NCBI GenBank assembly: GCA_000720375.1
Contig: JOAA01000011.1
Span: 1-64,000 of the forward strand
Reading direction: 5' to 3'
Length of the DNA: 64,000 nucleotides
DNA from: Rhodococcus rhodnii
GTDB lineage: Bacteria; Actinomycetota; Actinomycetes; Mycobacteriales; Pseudonocardiaceae
In this document: positions 37,924 through 47,203 of the stretch, piece by piece
How positions within the stretch are numbered: the first letter of the stretch is position 1
Layout: each line of letters begins with the position of its first letter
Position numbers and translations under genes: made by a program
Notes under the pieces: model-generated
Told to the model about the DNA's origin: nothing
What the model saw: only the letters and a program-made list of their open reading frames with translations
Databases searched by the model: none

Positions 37924-38838
37924 CTATGCCTGCGTGCTGCCGGATCCCGAACTCGGACCGGCTTTCTGCACGGCATGCCCACCGAACTGCGCGCGCAACG
38001 AGGCAACCGCACGCATCGCCGGCGAATCCGCTTGCCGCGATGCGAATCGAGCGAACAACGCGGCGGAGATGACCGGTGCGGGCACGGCTTTGTCGATCGC
38101 TTCGGCCACAGTCCACCGGCCTTCGCCGGAGTCCTCGACGTACCCGCGCAGATCGTCCAACTCGGGGTCGGAGTCAAGCGCGCGCACCAACAAGTCGAGC
38201 AACCACGACCGCACAACGGTTCCACGCTGCCACGCCTTGATCACCGCGGGCACGTTCTCGACGATCTTGGCGGTGTCGAGAAGTTCGAAGCCTTCGGCGT
38301 ACGCCTGCATCAGTCCGTACTCGATGCCGTTGTGCACCATCTTCGCGTAGTGCCCGGCGCCGATCGGCCCGGCGTGCGCGAAGCCTTCCTCGCGCGGACC
38401 TTCCGGCCGGAGCGTGTCGAAGATCGGCAGCATCCGGTCAACGTCCTCTTCTGCCCCGCCGACCATCAGGCCGTAGCCGTTCTCCAGACCCCACACGCCG
38501 CCGGAGACGCCGACATCCAGGTAGTGGATGCCTTTTTCGGCCAGCTTCGCGGCATTGGCCTGGTCCTCGGTGTACTTCGAGTTGCCGCCGTCGATCACCA
38601 GATCGCCTTCGGACAACAGCGATCCGAGTTCCTCGACGGTCTGCCTGGTCGGATCCCCGGCCGGGACCATCACCCAGACCGCACGCGGCGCTTCGAGTTT
38701 GCCGACCAGATCGGCCAGCGACTCGGCGTCGGTGACGTCCGGGTTGCGGTCGTAGCCGACCACCTCGTGGCCACCCTTGCGCAAGCGTTCGCGCATGTTG
38801 AAACCCATTCGGCCGAGGCCGACGAGCCCGAGCTGCAC
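37924..38838 (-). CDS. gnd: 6-phosphogluconate dehydrogenase, short NAD-type
   Basis: A 304-aa enzyme of oxidative pentose phosphate metabolism (6-phosphogluconate to ribulose 5-phosphate and CO2). The Rossmann start is GLVGLGRMGFNM, then VDGGNSKYTED, the catalytic Lys and His in HYAKMVHNGIEYG, and a C-terminal helical region. At about 300 residues it is the short GndA/YqeC form. Placement between dnaN and recF is typical for Streptomyces and Pseudonocardiales but not for mycobacteria. Likely in operon with dnaN (16-bp gap). Confidence 0.95.
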   Translation of the reverse strand: MQLGLVGLGRMGFNMRERLRKGGHEVVGYDRNPDVTDAESLADLVGKLEAPRAVWVMVPAGDPTRQTVEELGSLLSEGDLVIDGGNSKYTEDQANAAKLAEKGIHYLDVGVSGGVWGLENGYGLMVGGAEEDVDRMLPIFDTLRPEGPREEGFAHAGPIGAGHYAKMVHNGIEYGLMQAYAEGFELLDTAKIVENVPAVIKAWQRGTVVRSWLLDLLVRALDSDPELDDLRGYVEDSGEGRWTVAEAIDKAVPAPVISAALFARFASRQADSPAMRAVASLRAQFGGHAVQKAGPSSGSGSTQA

Positions 38839-38854
38839 GGTGTTCTCCCCTTGA

Positions 38855-39991
38855 TCAGCCCGGCAGGCGCACGGGCATAAGCAGGTACAGGTACCCGGCG
38901 ACGACTTCGCCGTTCTCGTCGACCGGCTTGATCAACGCCGGCCGGTTCGGCGTGGTGAACGAAAGCTCGGCGCGGTCGGTGTGCAACGCGCCAAGACCAT
39001 CCTGCAGGTAACCCGGGTTGAACGCGATGGTGACCGGCTCGCCGTCGAACTGCACGGGCAGCTCTTCCTCGGCGCTGCCTTCGTCGTCGCCACCGGCCGA
39101 CAGCTTCAGCCCACCGCCGGTGAACTCGAGCCGCACCTGGGTGCCGCGCTCGGCCACCAGCGAAACACGCTTGATCGCCTCGACGAGCGGGGAGACCTCG
39201 ATGATCGCGTTCGACGTCTGCTCGGTCGGCAGCAACTGGCGGTAGCGCGGGAACTCCGCGTCGAGCAACCGGGTCGTCGTCCTACGTCCGGTACCGGACA
39301 AACCGAGCAGACCGTCGCTTGAGGACAGTGCCAGCTCGACCGTCTTGCCCGCGGTGCCAAGGGACTTGGCCGCGTCGGCGAGCGTCCGCGCGGGCACGAG
39401 CACTGCCGCGTCCTCGACATCACCGGACGGCTTCCACGTGAACTCACGCATCGCCAACCGGAAACGGTCGGTGGCAACGAGAGTCAGAGTCTCGCCGTTG
39501 ATCTCGACGCGCACGCCGGTCAGCATCGGCAGCGTGTCGTCGCGGCCGGCCGCGATCGCGACCTGGGCGACGGCCTGACCGAACACCTCGCCGGCGAGCT
39601 CACCCGCGTGCGGTGGCATCGGCGGCAGTTGCGGGTAGTCCTCGACCGGCATGGTCGGCAGGCTGAACCGCGCGCTGCCACAAGTGATCGAGACACGCGC
39701 GCCGTCGACCGCGATCTCGACCGGCTGGTTCGGCAGTGCCTTCGTGATGTCGGCGAGCAGTCGCCCGGAGACCAGAGTGCGGCCGCCGTCGGCGATCGTC
39801 GCCGGGACACCGACCGTGGCCGACACCTCGTAGTCGAAACCGGAGATGGTCAGCGCTTCGCCTTCGGCTTCCGGCGTACCGGCGTCCAGCAGGACACCGC
39901 CGAGGACTGGAACTGGTGGCCTGGACGGGAGGCTGCGCGCGACCCAGGCGACGGCGTCGGCGAGACCGTCGCGCTCGACGCGGATCTTCAT
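38855..39991 (-). CDS. dnaN: DNA polymerase III sliding clamp (beta subunit)
   Basis: A 378-aa ring-forming clamp with three similar domains. The ATG giving [20 protein letters not shown] was chosen because AAAGGACC lies just upstream and homology begins there; upstream frame continues into oriC. Typical pieces are [31 protein letters not shown] and the C-terminal [12 protein letters not shown]. It tethers the polymerase; first gene of dnaN-gnd-recF-dciA. Confidence 0.97.
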   Translation of the reverse strand: MKIRVERDGLADAVAWVARSLPSRPPVPVLGGVLLDAGTPEAEGEALTISGFDYEVSATVGVPATIADGGRTLVSGRLLADITKALPNQPVEIAVDGARVSITCGSARFSLPTMPVEDYPQLPPMPPHAGELAGEVFGQAVAQVAIAAGRDDTLPMLTGVRVEINGETLTLVATDRFRLAMREFTWKPSGDVEDAAVLVPARTLADAAKSLGTAGKTVELALSSSDGLLGLSGTGRRTTTRLLDAEFPRYRQLLPTEQTSNAIIEVSPLVEAIKRVSLVAERGTQVRLEFTGGGLKLSAGGDDEGSAEEELPVQFDGEPVTIAFNPGYLQDGLGALHTDRAELSFTTPNRPALIKPVDENGEVVAGYLYLLMPVRLPG

Positions 39992-40452
39992 GGAGGTCCT
40001 TTCAGACTCGACCTGTTGATCCCCGGAGTGACTCACCTCGAGGTGCAGAGGCTCCAACCGTAGAGCGTGCCGGGCGGTCTCGTCATCCGGGGCTTGGCCC
40101 GACGGCTTTTGTCGCGAGCCAGTTGTCCTCAGCCATCCACGCCCCCTGTTTTTGTTCTGTTGATTCTTTGAAGAGAGCAAAGCAGTGACAGATATAGGTC
40201 CTGTGGGTTGTGTGGATGGCGGGCGTCCGCGCTGGTCCAGCGCCGCGTCGGACTGTGGAAGACCACGGGACGTGATCGGTGGATAGACCCGATCGGCGGT
40301 GTACAACTCCCGACCGGCCCAGATCCGTCCACATGATGTGGGAGTTGTCCACAAGCTCATCCCCAGATGTGGGTCGATCTGTGCCCAGGCGCTGTGAATG
40401 GCGAGAAGTGACGCGAATCGCCCCCTTGGGTGATGCCGAAGGGCTCGCAGAC

Positions 40453-40496
40453 ATGTTTTTGGGGCTGTGGACAACTCTCCACAGCCCCAAAAACAT
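40453..40496. repeat. Perfect 19-bp inverted repeat in oriC overlapping DnaA boxes
   Basis: Left arm ATGTTTTTGGGGCTGTGGA (40453-40471), loop CAACTC, right arm TCCACAGCCCCAAAAACAT (40478-40496). The two arms and the loop contain two facing DnaA boxes (40466-40474 and 40475-40483). It could extrude as a cruciform or form a paired DnaA-binding site. Confidence 0.85.
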
Positions 40497-40639
40497 CGGA
40501 AGACGGCCCACTTGGACCGCTCACCCGCGCGCCGCCGATGATCGACTCGGCGACCCGCTGACGTGCGCCGACACGCTCGACCCGACGCACCGCGCCCGGA
40601 CAATCACCCATCCGGTGAAGCAGCCGGGTGAACTTCGTA

Positions 40640-40760
40640 CGAACGGACCGTTCGCACGGACTCGTCGACGTTTCCGCTGATCAGACCCCATTCCACCGAC
40701 TAGACTTGAAGCCGGGGAGCCCCGACCCCTTGGGATGGGTGGGGGCTGTCTTGGGGCTGG
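40640..40760 (-). repeat. oriC segment related to the dispersed repeat
   Basis: Read on the minus strand: CCCCCACCCATCCC, GGGGTCGGGGCTCCCC, AGTCTAGTCGG, then after about 50 bp the palindrome CGAACGG-T-CCGTTCG (40640-40654). The order matches the dispersed copies (C-rich block, GACCCC, AGTCTATCGG, palindrome), but the internal DnaA box is missing here. Confidence 0.45.
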
Positions 40761-40901
40761 TTTGTATTTGATGATCTTGGCGCACGCTGTGGATGGCGTT
40801 GTGGTTGGGGCTGGTCGAGGGCGGTTTTCGCGGGATCCACAGCTGTGGATAAACCCTGGTGATGGTTGCCCGGGCCGGCGGCGGGAACTTGTCGGGTCGG
40901 C

Positions 40902-41551
40902 GGCCGAAGTTTTCTGCCTGGGTGGGTCGGTTGGGCTCGGTGGCTTTGGAGAAACCTTGCGCGCCGGGCGACGTTGAGGGCTCGGCAGGAGGATCGAAGG
41001 CCACGGGCGGCAGCGGGTGGTTGCGGCCGAGCGGCTTCGCCGAACGCAAGCGGTTGGGGCCGTCTGGCGGGTTGGCCTCGGTCGGCCGAAATTTTCTGTC
41101 GAGGTCGGCCGGTTGGGCCCGGTGGCTTCGACAGAAAGATCCAGATCGCTGAGGCGAGGGCACGGCTGGCGCTGACGCGATGGCGTGAGGCTGCAGGTGG
41201 CGTCTCGCCTAGGGCGATCTGGTGCCGGGGCGGTCGAGGTTTTCTGTGAGACATCGGGTGCTGAGCTGGGTGGGTCTGGCAGAAACTTCTCGGGATGCTC
41301 CGGGGTCTAGCCGACCGAGTGATCAAGTACTGCGGGGCGCGGTCCGATTGAGATCTTGAGGCGGCTGGTGATCAATTCGGCCAGCGGCAAACGCTTGGCA
41401 CCCGATGGCGACGTGCTGTCTTGGCGGATTGACGCCGAGTGATCCCCAGAGGCGCTGGAGGCCGGTGCTGGGGTGAAGGCATGCGGGTGCGACGGCCGTC
41501 GGGAAGTTTTCTGGGGGCATGCCTGGGCTCAACCACTCGCCCAAAAAACTT
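40902..41551. repeat. Four degenerate repeats in the dnaA-proximal part of oriC
   Basis: Units of about 55 bp near 40902, 41082, 41231 and 41493. Each has GGCCGAAGTTTTCTG (or GTCGAGGTTTTCTG, GTCGGGAAGTTTTCTG), a G-rich middle such as GTCGGTTGGGCTCGGTGGCT, and a closing CAGAAA or GAGAAA or CAAAAAAC. Spacing is irregular and not in frame, so it is not a coding repeat. Confidence 0.5.
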
Positions 41552-41598
41552 CGAGATTCGTGATGCGGGGGCATCCGGTCATACCCCGGGCATACGAA

Positions 41599-41623
41599 AC
41601 GGGCAGGCGCGAGGCCTGCCCGT
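41599..41623 (-). terminator. Terminator after dnaA
   Basis: ACGGGCAGG (41599-41607) pairs with CCTGCCCGT (41615-41623), loop of seven bases. On the dnaA strand it is followed by TTCGTATG. It lies 52 bp after the dnaA stop. Confidence 0.7.
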
Positions 41624-41674
41624 CAGCAGCCGACAGAACTCAGCACGCAGCGAACTAGGCGCTCGCCAGATCCA

Positions 41675-43216
41675 CTATCCCCGGGCGCGCTGTTTGATTC
41701 GGGAGGTGAGTTCCTGCACCTGGTCGTAGGTTCGGCGGCGCTCGGCCATCTCCTTGCGGATCTTCTTCTCCGCGTGCATCACCGTCGTGTGGTCGCGGCC
41801 GCCGAAGGTCTGGCCGATCTTCGGCAGCGATAGATCCGTCAGCTCGCGGCACAGGTACATCGAGATCTGGCGAGACTGCGCCAGCGCCTTCGTCTTCCCC
41901 GGGCCGCAGAGGTCTTCGATCGTCACGCCGAAGAATTCCGCGGTCACCGCCATGATCGTCGAGGCGCTGATCTCCGGGACCTGGGAGTCAGGGATCAGGT
42001 CTCGCAGCACGATCTCGGCCAGGCCGAGGTCGACCGGTTGGCGGTTCAGGGATGCGAACGCGGTCACGCGAATCAGCGCACCCTCGAGTTCGCGGATGTT
42101 GTGCTCGATCCGTGCCGCGATGAACTCCAGCACCTCCGCGGGCACGTTCAGGCGGTCCTGGGCTGCCTTCTTGCGCAGAATCGCGATCCGGGTTTCGAGT
42201 TCGGGGGGCTGAATGTCCGTGATCAGGCCCCACTCGAACCGGGTGCGCAGCCGGTCTTCCAGCGTTTCCAGGCGCTTGGGCGGCCGGTCGCTCGAGACCA
42301 CGATCTGTTTGTTCGCGTTGTGCAGGGTGTTGAAGGTATGGAAGAACTCCTCCTGCGTACCTTCCTTGCCTTCCAGGAACTGGATGTCGTCGACCAGCAG
42401 GATGTCGATGTCCCGGTATCTGCGCTGGAAGGCGACTTTCCGGTCGTCACGCAGCGAGTTGATGAAGTCGTTGGTGAACTCCTCGGTCGACACGTACCGC
42501 ACGCGCATCCCCGGGAAGAGCCGCTGTGCGTAGTGCCCGACCGCGTGCAGCAGGTGGGTCTTGCCCAGTCCCGACTCTCCCCAGATAAAGAGTGGGTTGT
42601 ACGCACGGGCCGGCGCTTCGGCGACGGCGACCGCGGCGGCGTGGGCGAAGCGGTTGGACGCGCCGATCACGAACGTGTCGAACGTGTATTTCTCGTTCAG
42701 CCGGGTCTTGGACGTCTGCGGCTGGGCGGGTGCGGTGAACGGCTGGCCGACGGCGGCGGGCTGCTTGCCGTTGAACGTCGGCCAGACCTCCCTGGCCGTG
42801 GCGAGCGCCTCGCCTTCCTCGTCGACCTCATCACTGTCCGAGGAGTCAGTGGGGATTTCCATCTCGGGCACCGGGACCGCGGTGGCGAGTGGTGCGCTCA
42901 CGCCGACCGGTTCGACCGGGGCCGCAGGCGGTGCGACCGCTGGTGTGGGTGAGCCGACAGTGTCCACTTTCACAGCGAGGGAAATGGTCCGGCCGAGCCT
43001 GCGGGACAGCGCGTCGGTGATCGGCTCGCGCAGCGCGCGCTCGATCGCTTCCTTGGCGAAATCGCTTGGCGCTGCCAGCAGCGCGGTTCCGTCGAGCAGA
43101 CCGATCGGCCGAGTCACCCGCATCCACGCCTGTTGCTGGCGCGACAGGATCCCGGCAGACAGCTCACGTACGACCTGTTCCCATACGAGACCAAAGTTGA
43201 TCTGGTGCTCGGACAC
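41675..43216 (-). CDS. dnaA: Chromosomal replication initiator DnaA
   Basis: A 513-aa AAA+ initiator. Domain I (1-85) binds helicase partners; domain II (about 86-170) is acidic and Pro-rich; domain III has Walker [16 protein letters not shown] (about 213) and Walker [10 protein letters not shown]; domain IV has the DNA-binding signature [15 protein letters not shown] at the C-terminus. The GTG start has GGAG nine bases upstream. It is divergent from rpmH across about 490 bp that contain two DnaA boxes, which fits autoregulation. Confidence 0.99.
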   Translation of the reverse strand: MSEHQINFGLVWEQVVRELSAGILSRQQQAWMRVTRPIGLLDGTALLAAPSDFAKEAIERALREPITDALSRRLGRTISLAVKVDTVGSPTPAVAPPAAPVEPVGVSAPLATAVPVPEMEIPTDSSDSDEVDEEGEALATAREVWPTFNGKQPAAVGQPFTAPAQPQTSKTRLNEKYTFDTFVIGASNRFAHAAAVAVAEAPARAYNPLFIWGESGLGKTHLLHAVGHYAQRLFPGMRVRYVSTEEFTNDFINSLRDDRKVAFQRRYRDIDILLVDDIQFLEGKEGTQEEFFHTFNTLHNANKQIVVSSDRPPKRLETLEDRLRTRFEWGLITDIQPPELETRIAILRKKAAQDRLNVPAEVLEFIAARIEHNIRELEGALIRVTAFASLNRQPVDLGLAEIVLRDLIPDSQVPEISASTIMAVTAEFFGVTIEDLCGPGKTKALAQSRQISMYLCRELTDLSLPKIGQTFGGRDHTTVMHAEKKIRKEMAERRRTYDQVQELTSRIKQRARG

Positions 43217-43292
43217 CTGGCGGGCTCCCCTCCCCTCGTACTTACTTGTGAATAGCGGGCGAGCCGCTGCCCGAGGTCACCCGAACCCGAGG

Positions 43293-43313
43293 GCATCCAC
43301 AGGGTTGTCCACA
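43293..43313. promoter_or_regulatory. DnaA boxes in the dnaA upstream region
   Basis: GCATCCACA (43293-43301, weak) and TTGTCCACA (43305-43313, perfect), about 80-95 bp upstream of the dnaA start. Known actinomycete dnaA genes are repressed by DnaA at such sites. Confidence 0.7.
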
Positions 43314-43539
43314 ACTGTGCACGAAGATACGGCGTACCGCAGCGAAGCCCGTATCGGTTCAACGTACCGAGTGGCGGGACGTGACACGGCGGGGCTCCGT
43401 CGATCCATCTGGCACTCCCCGTGTGACAAACCAAGAGCCGCACGCTAACAAGCGCCGCCCGCGCCCACAAGACGTGCCTGTTGCCAACGCCGCTCAGCGG
43501 CGGCGTGTCGCCTCGGCGAGCCGGAAGGGCGACCCGGAT

Positions 43540-43568
43540 TTGGCCGGTGAGCGCGGGGTGCGTACCCT
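43540..43568 (+). promoter_or_regulatory. Candidate housekeeping promoter for rpmH-rnpA-yidD-yidC-jag
   Basis: TTGGCC (43540-43545), a 17-bp spacer, TACCCT (43563-43568). This is about 140 bp upstream of the rpmH GTG, leaving a leader with GC-rich inverted segments. A reasonable match to actinomycete sigma-A-type promoters but not proven. Confidence 0.4.
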
Positions 43569-43708
43569 CGAAAGGTCTCCCGCTAGCGTCGGGTGTGTTC
43601 TGCGTGCCCATTCACGCCGTTTGGACCGCCACGTCGCAACGGGTCCACCGTGGGCCAACCACCAGCTGGGGACACGCGACCTCAAGACAAGATCGGGAGA
43701 ACGAAGCC

Positions 43709-43852
43709 GTGAGCAAGGGCAAGCGCACCTTCCAGCCGAACAACCGCCGTCGTGCCAAGACCCACGGGTTCCGGCTGCGCATGCGTACCCGTGCGGGGCG
43801 GGCGATCCTGTCGGCTCGTCGCCGCAAGGGCCGCTCCGAACTGTCGGCCTGA
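43709..43852 (+). CDS. rpmH: 50S ribosomal protein L34
   Basis: A 47-aa highly basic protein with the family signature [20 protein letters not shown] and [20 protein letters not shown] start with GGGAG about nine bases upstream. First gene of the cluster that ends with jag; only 16 bp separate it from rnpA. Confidence 0.98.
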   Translation: MSKGKRTFQPNNRRRAKTHGFRLRMRTRAGRAILSARRRKGRSELSA

Positions 43853-43868
43853 CAGGCGGCACGGCATC

Positions 43869-44255
43869 GTGCTGCCCGCAACCGCCCGGCTCACGCGTAG
43901 CGGCGACTTCGCCCATGTGACCCGGCACGGTCGGCGCGCTGGGCGACCCCGGCTCGTCGTGCACGCTGTGCAGGCAGGGCAGATGACGGAGCCGACAACT
44001 GAGACCTCGCTGACCCGGACGGGTTCTCCCGTCCGGGTTGGCTTCGTTGTAAGCAAGGCAGTGGGCAACTCGGTGGTCCGCCACCGGGTGACCCGCAGGC
44101 TGCGCCATCTGGTGGCCGACCGGCTCGGAACTCTCGCCCCCGGCAGCTCGTTGGTCGTGCGGGCGCTTCCGCCGGCCGCCCATGCGTCGAGCGCGGATCT
44201 CGCTCAGGATTTCGATGCGGCTGTCCGGCGGCTCAAGCTGGCGGTGGAACAGTGA
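43869..44255 (+). CDS. rnpA: Ribonuclease P protein component
   Basis: A 128-aa basic protein that helps the RNase P RNA cut 5' leaders from tRNAs. Family parts: [18 protein letters not shown] at the start, then [27 protein letters not shown], the conserved RNR-like helix. The GTG start was chosen by homology; no strong ribosome-binding site, consistent with coupling to rpmH. Its stop overlaps the yidD start. Confidence 0.96.
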   Translation: MLPATARLTRSGDFAHVTRHGRRAGRPRLVVHAVQAGQMTEPTTETSLTRTGSPVRVGFVVSKAVGNSVVRHRVTRRLRHLVADRLGTLAPGSSLVVRALPPAAHASSADLAQDFDAAVRRLKLAVEQ

Positions 44256-44575
44256 CTGACTCTCCTGAAGAGAGCCCGGACGGTGCACGGCGCCGCACCG
44301 GGCCGGTCGCATGGATTCTGCTGCTGCCGATTCACCTCTACCGCAAGGTGATCTCGCCGCTGTTGCCACCCACCTGCCGCTACTACCCCAGCTGCAGCGC
44401 GTACGCCGTGGATGCCCTGAAGACCCATGGCGCCATCAAGGGGTTGGTGCTCGCCGTGTGGCGGTTACTGCGTTGCAACCCCTGGAGCAACGGGGGAATC
44501 GACCCCGTGCCACCCCGTCGCCCCCGGCGCAAGGCGTCCGGGACCCCGGCTCACCACAGTTCCGCCGAGGAGTAG
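44252..44575 (+). CDS. yidD: Membrane protein insertion efficiency factor YidD
   Basis: A 107-aa protein. The core has [37 protein letters not shown] and [14 protein letters not shown], with the three conserved cysteines of the YidD family. It helps YidC insert membrane proteins. GTG start overlapping the rnpA stop. Confidence 0.96.
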   Translation: MTDSPEESPDGARRRTGPVAWILLLPIHLYRKVISPLLPPTCRYYPSCSAYAVDALKTHGAIKGLVLAVWRLLRCNPWSNGGIDPVPPRRPRRKASGTPAHHSSAEE

Positions 44576-44579
44576 TTCC

Positions 44580-45680
44580 GTGCTCGATTTCATCAACTAC
44601 CCGGTGTCCTTCATCCTCTGGTGTTGGCACAAGGTCTTCGGTGCCGTCTTCGGCCCGACCAGCGGCGTCGCCTGGTTGCTGGGAATCGTCTTCCTGACGT
44701 TCACCGTCCGCGCGATCCTGATCAAGCCGTTCGTCAAGCAGGTCCGCTCGATGCGGAAGATGCAGGAGTTCGCTCCTGAGATCAAGAAGCTGCAGACGAA
44801 GTACAAGAACGACCGGCAGAAGCTCGCGCAGGAGATGCAGAAGCTGCAGTCGCAGCACGGGGTCAACCCGCTGGGCAGCTGCCTGCCGATGCTGCTGCAG
44901 ATCCCGGTCTTCTTCGGTCTGAACAACGTGCTTCGCGGTTTCGTGCCGAACGCGACCGGCAACTACTACTTCGGTGCGGACGAGGTCGAGTCGTACCTGC
45001 ACGCGAACCTGTTCGGCGCTCGCCTGTCGAACTACATCGCGCAGGCAAGCAACGAGATGACGAGCCTCGGCGGCAACCTCCAGTCCGTCATCTTCGTGTC
45101 GGCGCCGCTGATGGTGATCGCGTCGATCGCCACCCACTTCACCGCCAAGCACAACGTGGCTCGGCAGAACCCGGCGACCGCCACCGCGCAGACCGGCATC
45201 ATGAACAAGATCACCCTCTGGGTGTTCCCGCTCGGTGTGCTCGTGTTCGGCGCCTTCTTCCCGATCGGTCTGCTCATCTACTGGTTGAGCAACAACATCT
45301 GGACCCTCGGCCAGCAGTGGCTGATCTACAAGAAGATCGACCGCGAGGAAGAAGAGCAGAAGGCACAGGCGCAGGAGAAGCGCAGCAACAGCAACCTCGC
45401 GCCGAAGGTCGGCCAGAAGCCCACGCAGCCGAAGAAGCGCCCGACGCCGGCCAAGCCCGCTGCCGAGTCTGACGCGACCCCCGCCGAGCCGACCAAGAAC
45501 TCGACGCAGAGCAAGTCCAAGCCGGAGAAGAAGTGGCCGGCCAAGCAGCCGTCGGTGAAGCCCGCGAACAACCAGAACAAGAAGCCTGCCGCGGGCAACA
45601 CCAACAACGACGGCACCAAGGTTCCCGGTCTGACGCCAGACCGATCCCGTAGCAAGAAGTCAGGCCGGAAGCGTCCGTGA
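44580..45680 (+). CDS. yidC: Membrane protein insertase YidC/Oxa1
   Basis: A 366-aa insertase. Five or six membrane helices; the conserved hydrophilic-groove Arg lies in FVKQVRSMRKMQEF-type sequence after helix 1. The rest shows YKNDRQKLAQEMQKLQSQHG and PIGLLIYWLSNNIWTL. The cytosolic C-tail (about 250-366) is very rich in Lys, Pro and Ala and is likely disordered and ribosome-binding. GTG start with GAGGAG seven bases upstream. Confidence 0.96.
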   Translation: MLDFINYPVSFILWCWHKVFGAVFGPTSGVAWLLGIVFLTFTVRAILIKPFVKQVRSMRKMQEFAPEIKKLQTKYKNDRQKLAQEMQKLQSQHGVNPLGSCLPMLLQIPVFFGLNNVLRGFVPNATGNYYFGADEVESYLHANLFGARLSNYIAQASNEMTSLGGNLQSVIFVSAPLMVIASIATHFTAKHNVARQNPATATAQTGIMNKITLWVFPLGVLVFGAFFPIGLLIYWLSNNIWTLGQQWLIYKKIDREEEEQKAQAQEKRSNSNLAPKVGQKPTQPKKRPTPAKPAAESDATPAEPTKNSTQSKSKPEKKWPAKQPSVKPANNQNKKPAAGNTNNDGTKVPGLTPDRSRSKKSGRKRP

Positions 45681-45709
45681 CGCTAGCCGAGGCCTGGAGA
45701 GGAGAGACC

Positions 45710-46267
45710 GTGACGGCAGCCGACACCGACCTCGGGGCCGAGGGCGGGCAGGTCGATAACGACGCCGCCGAGGAGAAGCCAGGGCGGTCCGGTCCGACCG
45801 GTGAGGAGTTGCTTGTCCAGGAGGGCGACATCGCCGGGGACTACCTGGAGCGCCTGCTGGACCTGCTCGACTTCGACGGCGACATCGACCTCGATGTCGA
45901 AGCCGGTCGCGCCATCGTCAGCATCGACGGTGGGGACGATCTGGAGAAGCTCGTCGGCCCGCGCGGCAACGCCCTCGAGGCGCTGCAGGAGCTGACCCGG
46001 CTCGCGGTCCAGCAGGAGACCGGCGTGCGTAGCCGGCTGATGCTGGACATCGCCGGCTGGCGGGCCGAGCGCCGGGAGGAGCTTCGCGATCTCGGCAAGG
46101 CGAGCGCGGAGAAGGTGCTCAGCACGGGCGAGAAGGTTCGCCTGCAGCCGATGACGCCGTTCGAGCGCAAGGTCGTCCACGACGCGGTGGCGGAGATCGA
46201 GGGCGTGCACAGTGAGAGCGAAGGCGAGGATCCCCGCCGGCGAGTGGTGATTTTCCCGAAGCCTTAG
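45710..46267 (+). CDS. jag: Jag/KhpB-type RNA-binding protein (KH plus R3H)
   Basis: A 185-aa protein with an acidic N-terminal tail, a KH-like domain (about 60-120, VSIDGGDDLEKLVGPRGNALEAL) and a C-terminal R3H domain (about 120-185, MTPFERKVVHDAV). It is an RNA chaperone linked with YidC and cell-shape control. The GTG at 45710 has AGGAG upstream; an earlier GTG at 45677 would overlap the yidC stop. A clear terminator follows. Confidence 0.92.
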   Translation: MTAADTDLGAEGGQVDNDAAEEKPGRSGPTGEELLVQEGDIAGDYLERLLDLLDFDGDIDLDVEAGRAIVSIDGGDDLEKLVGPRGNALEALQELTRLAVQQETGVRSRLMLDIAGWRAERREELRDLGKASAEKVLSTGEKVRLQPMTPFERKVVHDAVAEIEGVHSESEGEDPRRRVVIFPKP

Positions 46268-46287
46268 CCACTTTTGAGTGAGTTTGG

Positions 46288-46326
46288 ACGCGGTCCGTCG
46301 AATAAGACGGGCCGCGTTCTTTTTTT
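46288..46326 (+). terminator. Rho-independent terminator after jag
   Basis: ACGCGGTCCGTC (46288-46299) pairs with GACGGGCCGCGT (46306-46317) with one G-T pair; a TCTTTTTTTG tract follows. This is the clearest intrinsic terminator in the window. Confidence 0.92.
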
Positions 46327-46370
46327 GTGCGTGTGATGTGAGATCCTGATCCGGGTCCCCACGCGACACG

Positions 46371-46386
46371 TGTTTCACGTGAAACT
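46371..46386. other. parS: parS site 1
   Basis: TGTTTCACGTGAAACT differs from the parS consensus TGTTTCACGTGAAACA only at the last base. It lies between the jag terminator and rsmG. ParB is expected to load and slide from here. Confidence 0.93.
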
Positions 46387-46449
46387 GCCATTCGAATGCG
46401 GTGAGTCAGTGGGGCGAGGGTTGCCGATCGGCGACAATCGAGCTGGCGT

Positions 46450-46465
46450 GGTTTCACGTGGAACA
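46450..46465. other. parS: parS site 2
   Basis: GGTTTCACGTGGAACA, two changes from consensus, just upstream of the rsmG start, 63 bp after site 1. Confidence 0.75.
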
Positions 46466-46469
46466 TCGG

Positions 46470-47129
46470 ATGGAGCTCATGACCGACGTGGTGTCCCAGG
46501 CGTTCGGTGCCGGTTCGGACCGAGCGACTCGGTTCGCCGAACTGCTCACGGTGCACGGCGTCGAGCGAGGGTTGATCGGTCCGCGTGAAGTCGATCGGCT
46601 GTGGGAACGACACCTGTTGAACTCGGTGGCCATCGCGGAGTGCGTACCGGAAGGCGCTTCCGTGGTCGACGTCGGATCGGGCGCCGGCTTCCCCGGCATT
46701 CCCCTGGCGATCGCGCGACCGGATCTGGAGGTCGTGTTGCTGGAGCCGATGGCACGTCGGGTGGCGTGGCTGGAAGAGGTCGCGGCCAAGCTCGACCTCG
46801 ACATCACGGTGGTCCGCGGCCGCGCCGAAGAGAAGGAGATCCGGCGACAGCTCGCCAACCGGGATGTCGTCACCGCGCGGGCGGTCGCGCCGATGGGCAA
46901 GCTGGCCGGGTGGTGTCTCCCCTTGCTTCGGACCGGCGGTCGGCTCGTCGCGCTGAAGGGATCGAGCGCTGCCGAGGAGATTGACCGGGATCGGGCCGAG
47001 ATCGCTCGCGCGGGCGGTGTCGACCCCGAGGTACGGACGTGTGGTGGTGAGTTCCTCGCCGAACCCACCACCGTTGTTGTCGTGCGGCGCGCTGAACCGG
47101 CTGCCGGGCGCAACCGCAAGCGGCGATAA
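46470..47129 (+). CDS. rsmG: 16S rRNA (guanine-N7) methyltransferase RsmG
   Basis: A 219-aa SAM-dependent enzyme that methylates G527 of 16S rRNA. The SAM motif is VDVGSGAGFPGIPLA; other marks are RHLLNSVAIAE, EPMARRVAWLEEV and ALKGSSAAEE. Loss of the enzyme gives low-level streptomycin resistance in relatives; nothing suggests loss here. The ATG at 46470 was chosen (46479 is an alternative). The basic tail RNRKRR is usual. Confidence 0.94.
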   Translation: MELMTDVVSQAFGAGSDRATRFAELLTVHGVERGLIGPREVDRLWERHLLNSVAIAECVPEGASVVDVGSGAGFPGIPLAIARPDLEVVLLEPMARRVAWLEEVAAKLDLDITVVRGRAEEKEIRRQLANRDVVTARAVAPMGKLAGWCLPLLRTGGRLVALKGSSAAEEIDRDRAEIARAGGVDPEVRTCGGEFLAEPTTVVVVRRAEPAAGRNRKRR

Positions 47130-47148
47130 GGAAGGATCGGACCGAGCA

Positions 47149-47164
47149 TGTTCCACGTGAAACT
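47149..47164. other. parS: parS site 3
   Basis: TGTTCCACGTGAAACT, two changes from consensus, between rsmG and parA and upstream of the parA start, where it may also affect parAB expression. Confidence 0.8.
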
Positions 47165-47203
47165 TGAGACGGTGCCGTGGGCGCCGAGGAGGTGCAGCCA
47201 CCC

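Larger units (their letters stand above)
39992..41598. other. oriC: oriC, chromosomal replication origin
   Basis: A 1.6-kb non-coding space between dnaN and dnaA. DnaA boxes seen: TGTGGATGG (40211-40219), CCGTCCACA (40325-40333), TTGTCCACA (40345-40353), TGTGGACAA (40466-40474), CTCTCCACA (40475-40483), TGTGGATGG (40788-40796), GGATCCACA (40833-40841) and TGTGGATAA (40844-40852). AT-richer runs (CCTGTTTTTGTTCTGTTGAT near 40145; TTTGTATTTGATGATC near 40761) are unwinding candidates. A 19-bp inverted repeat (40453-40496) and four degenerate repeats (40902-41551) add structure. It also holds a CGAACGG palindrome (40640-40654). Confidence 0.93.

Noticed and set aside
40700..41326. Minus-strand frame across oriC with repeated Pro/Arg/Gln peptide
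   Set aside because: The peptide repeat comes from the degenerate DNA repeats, whose spacing is not consistently a multiple of three; no start signal, and the region is non-coding in relatives.
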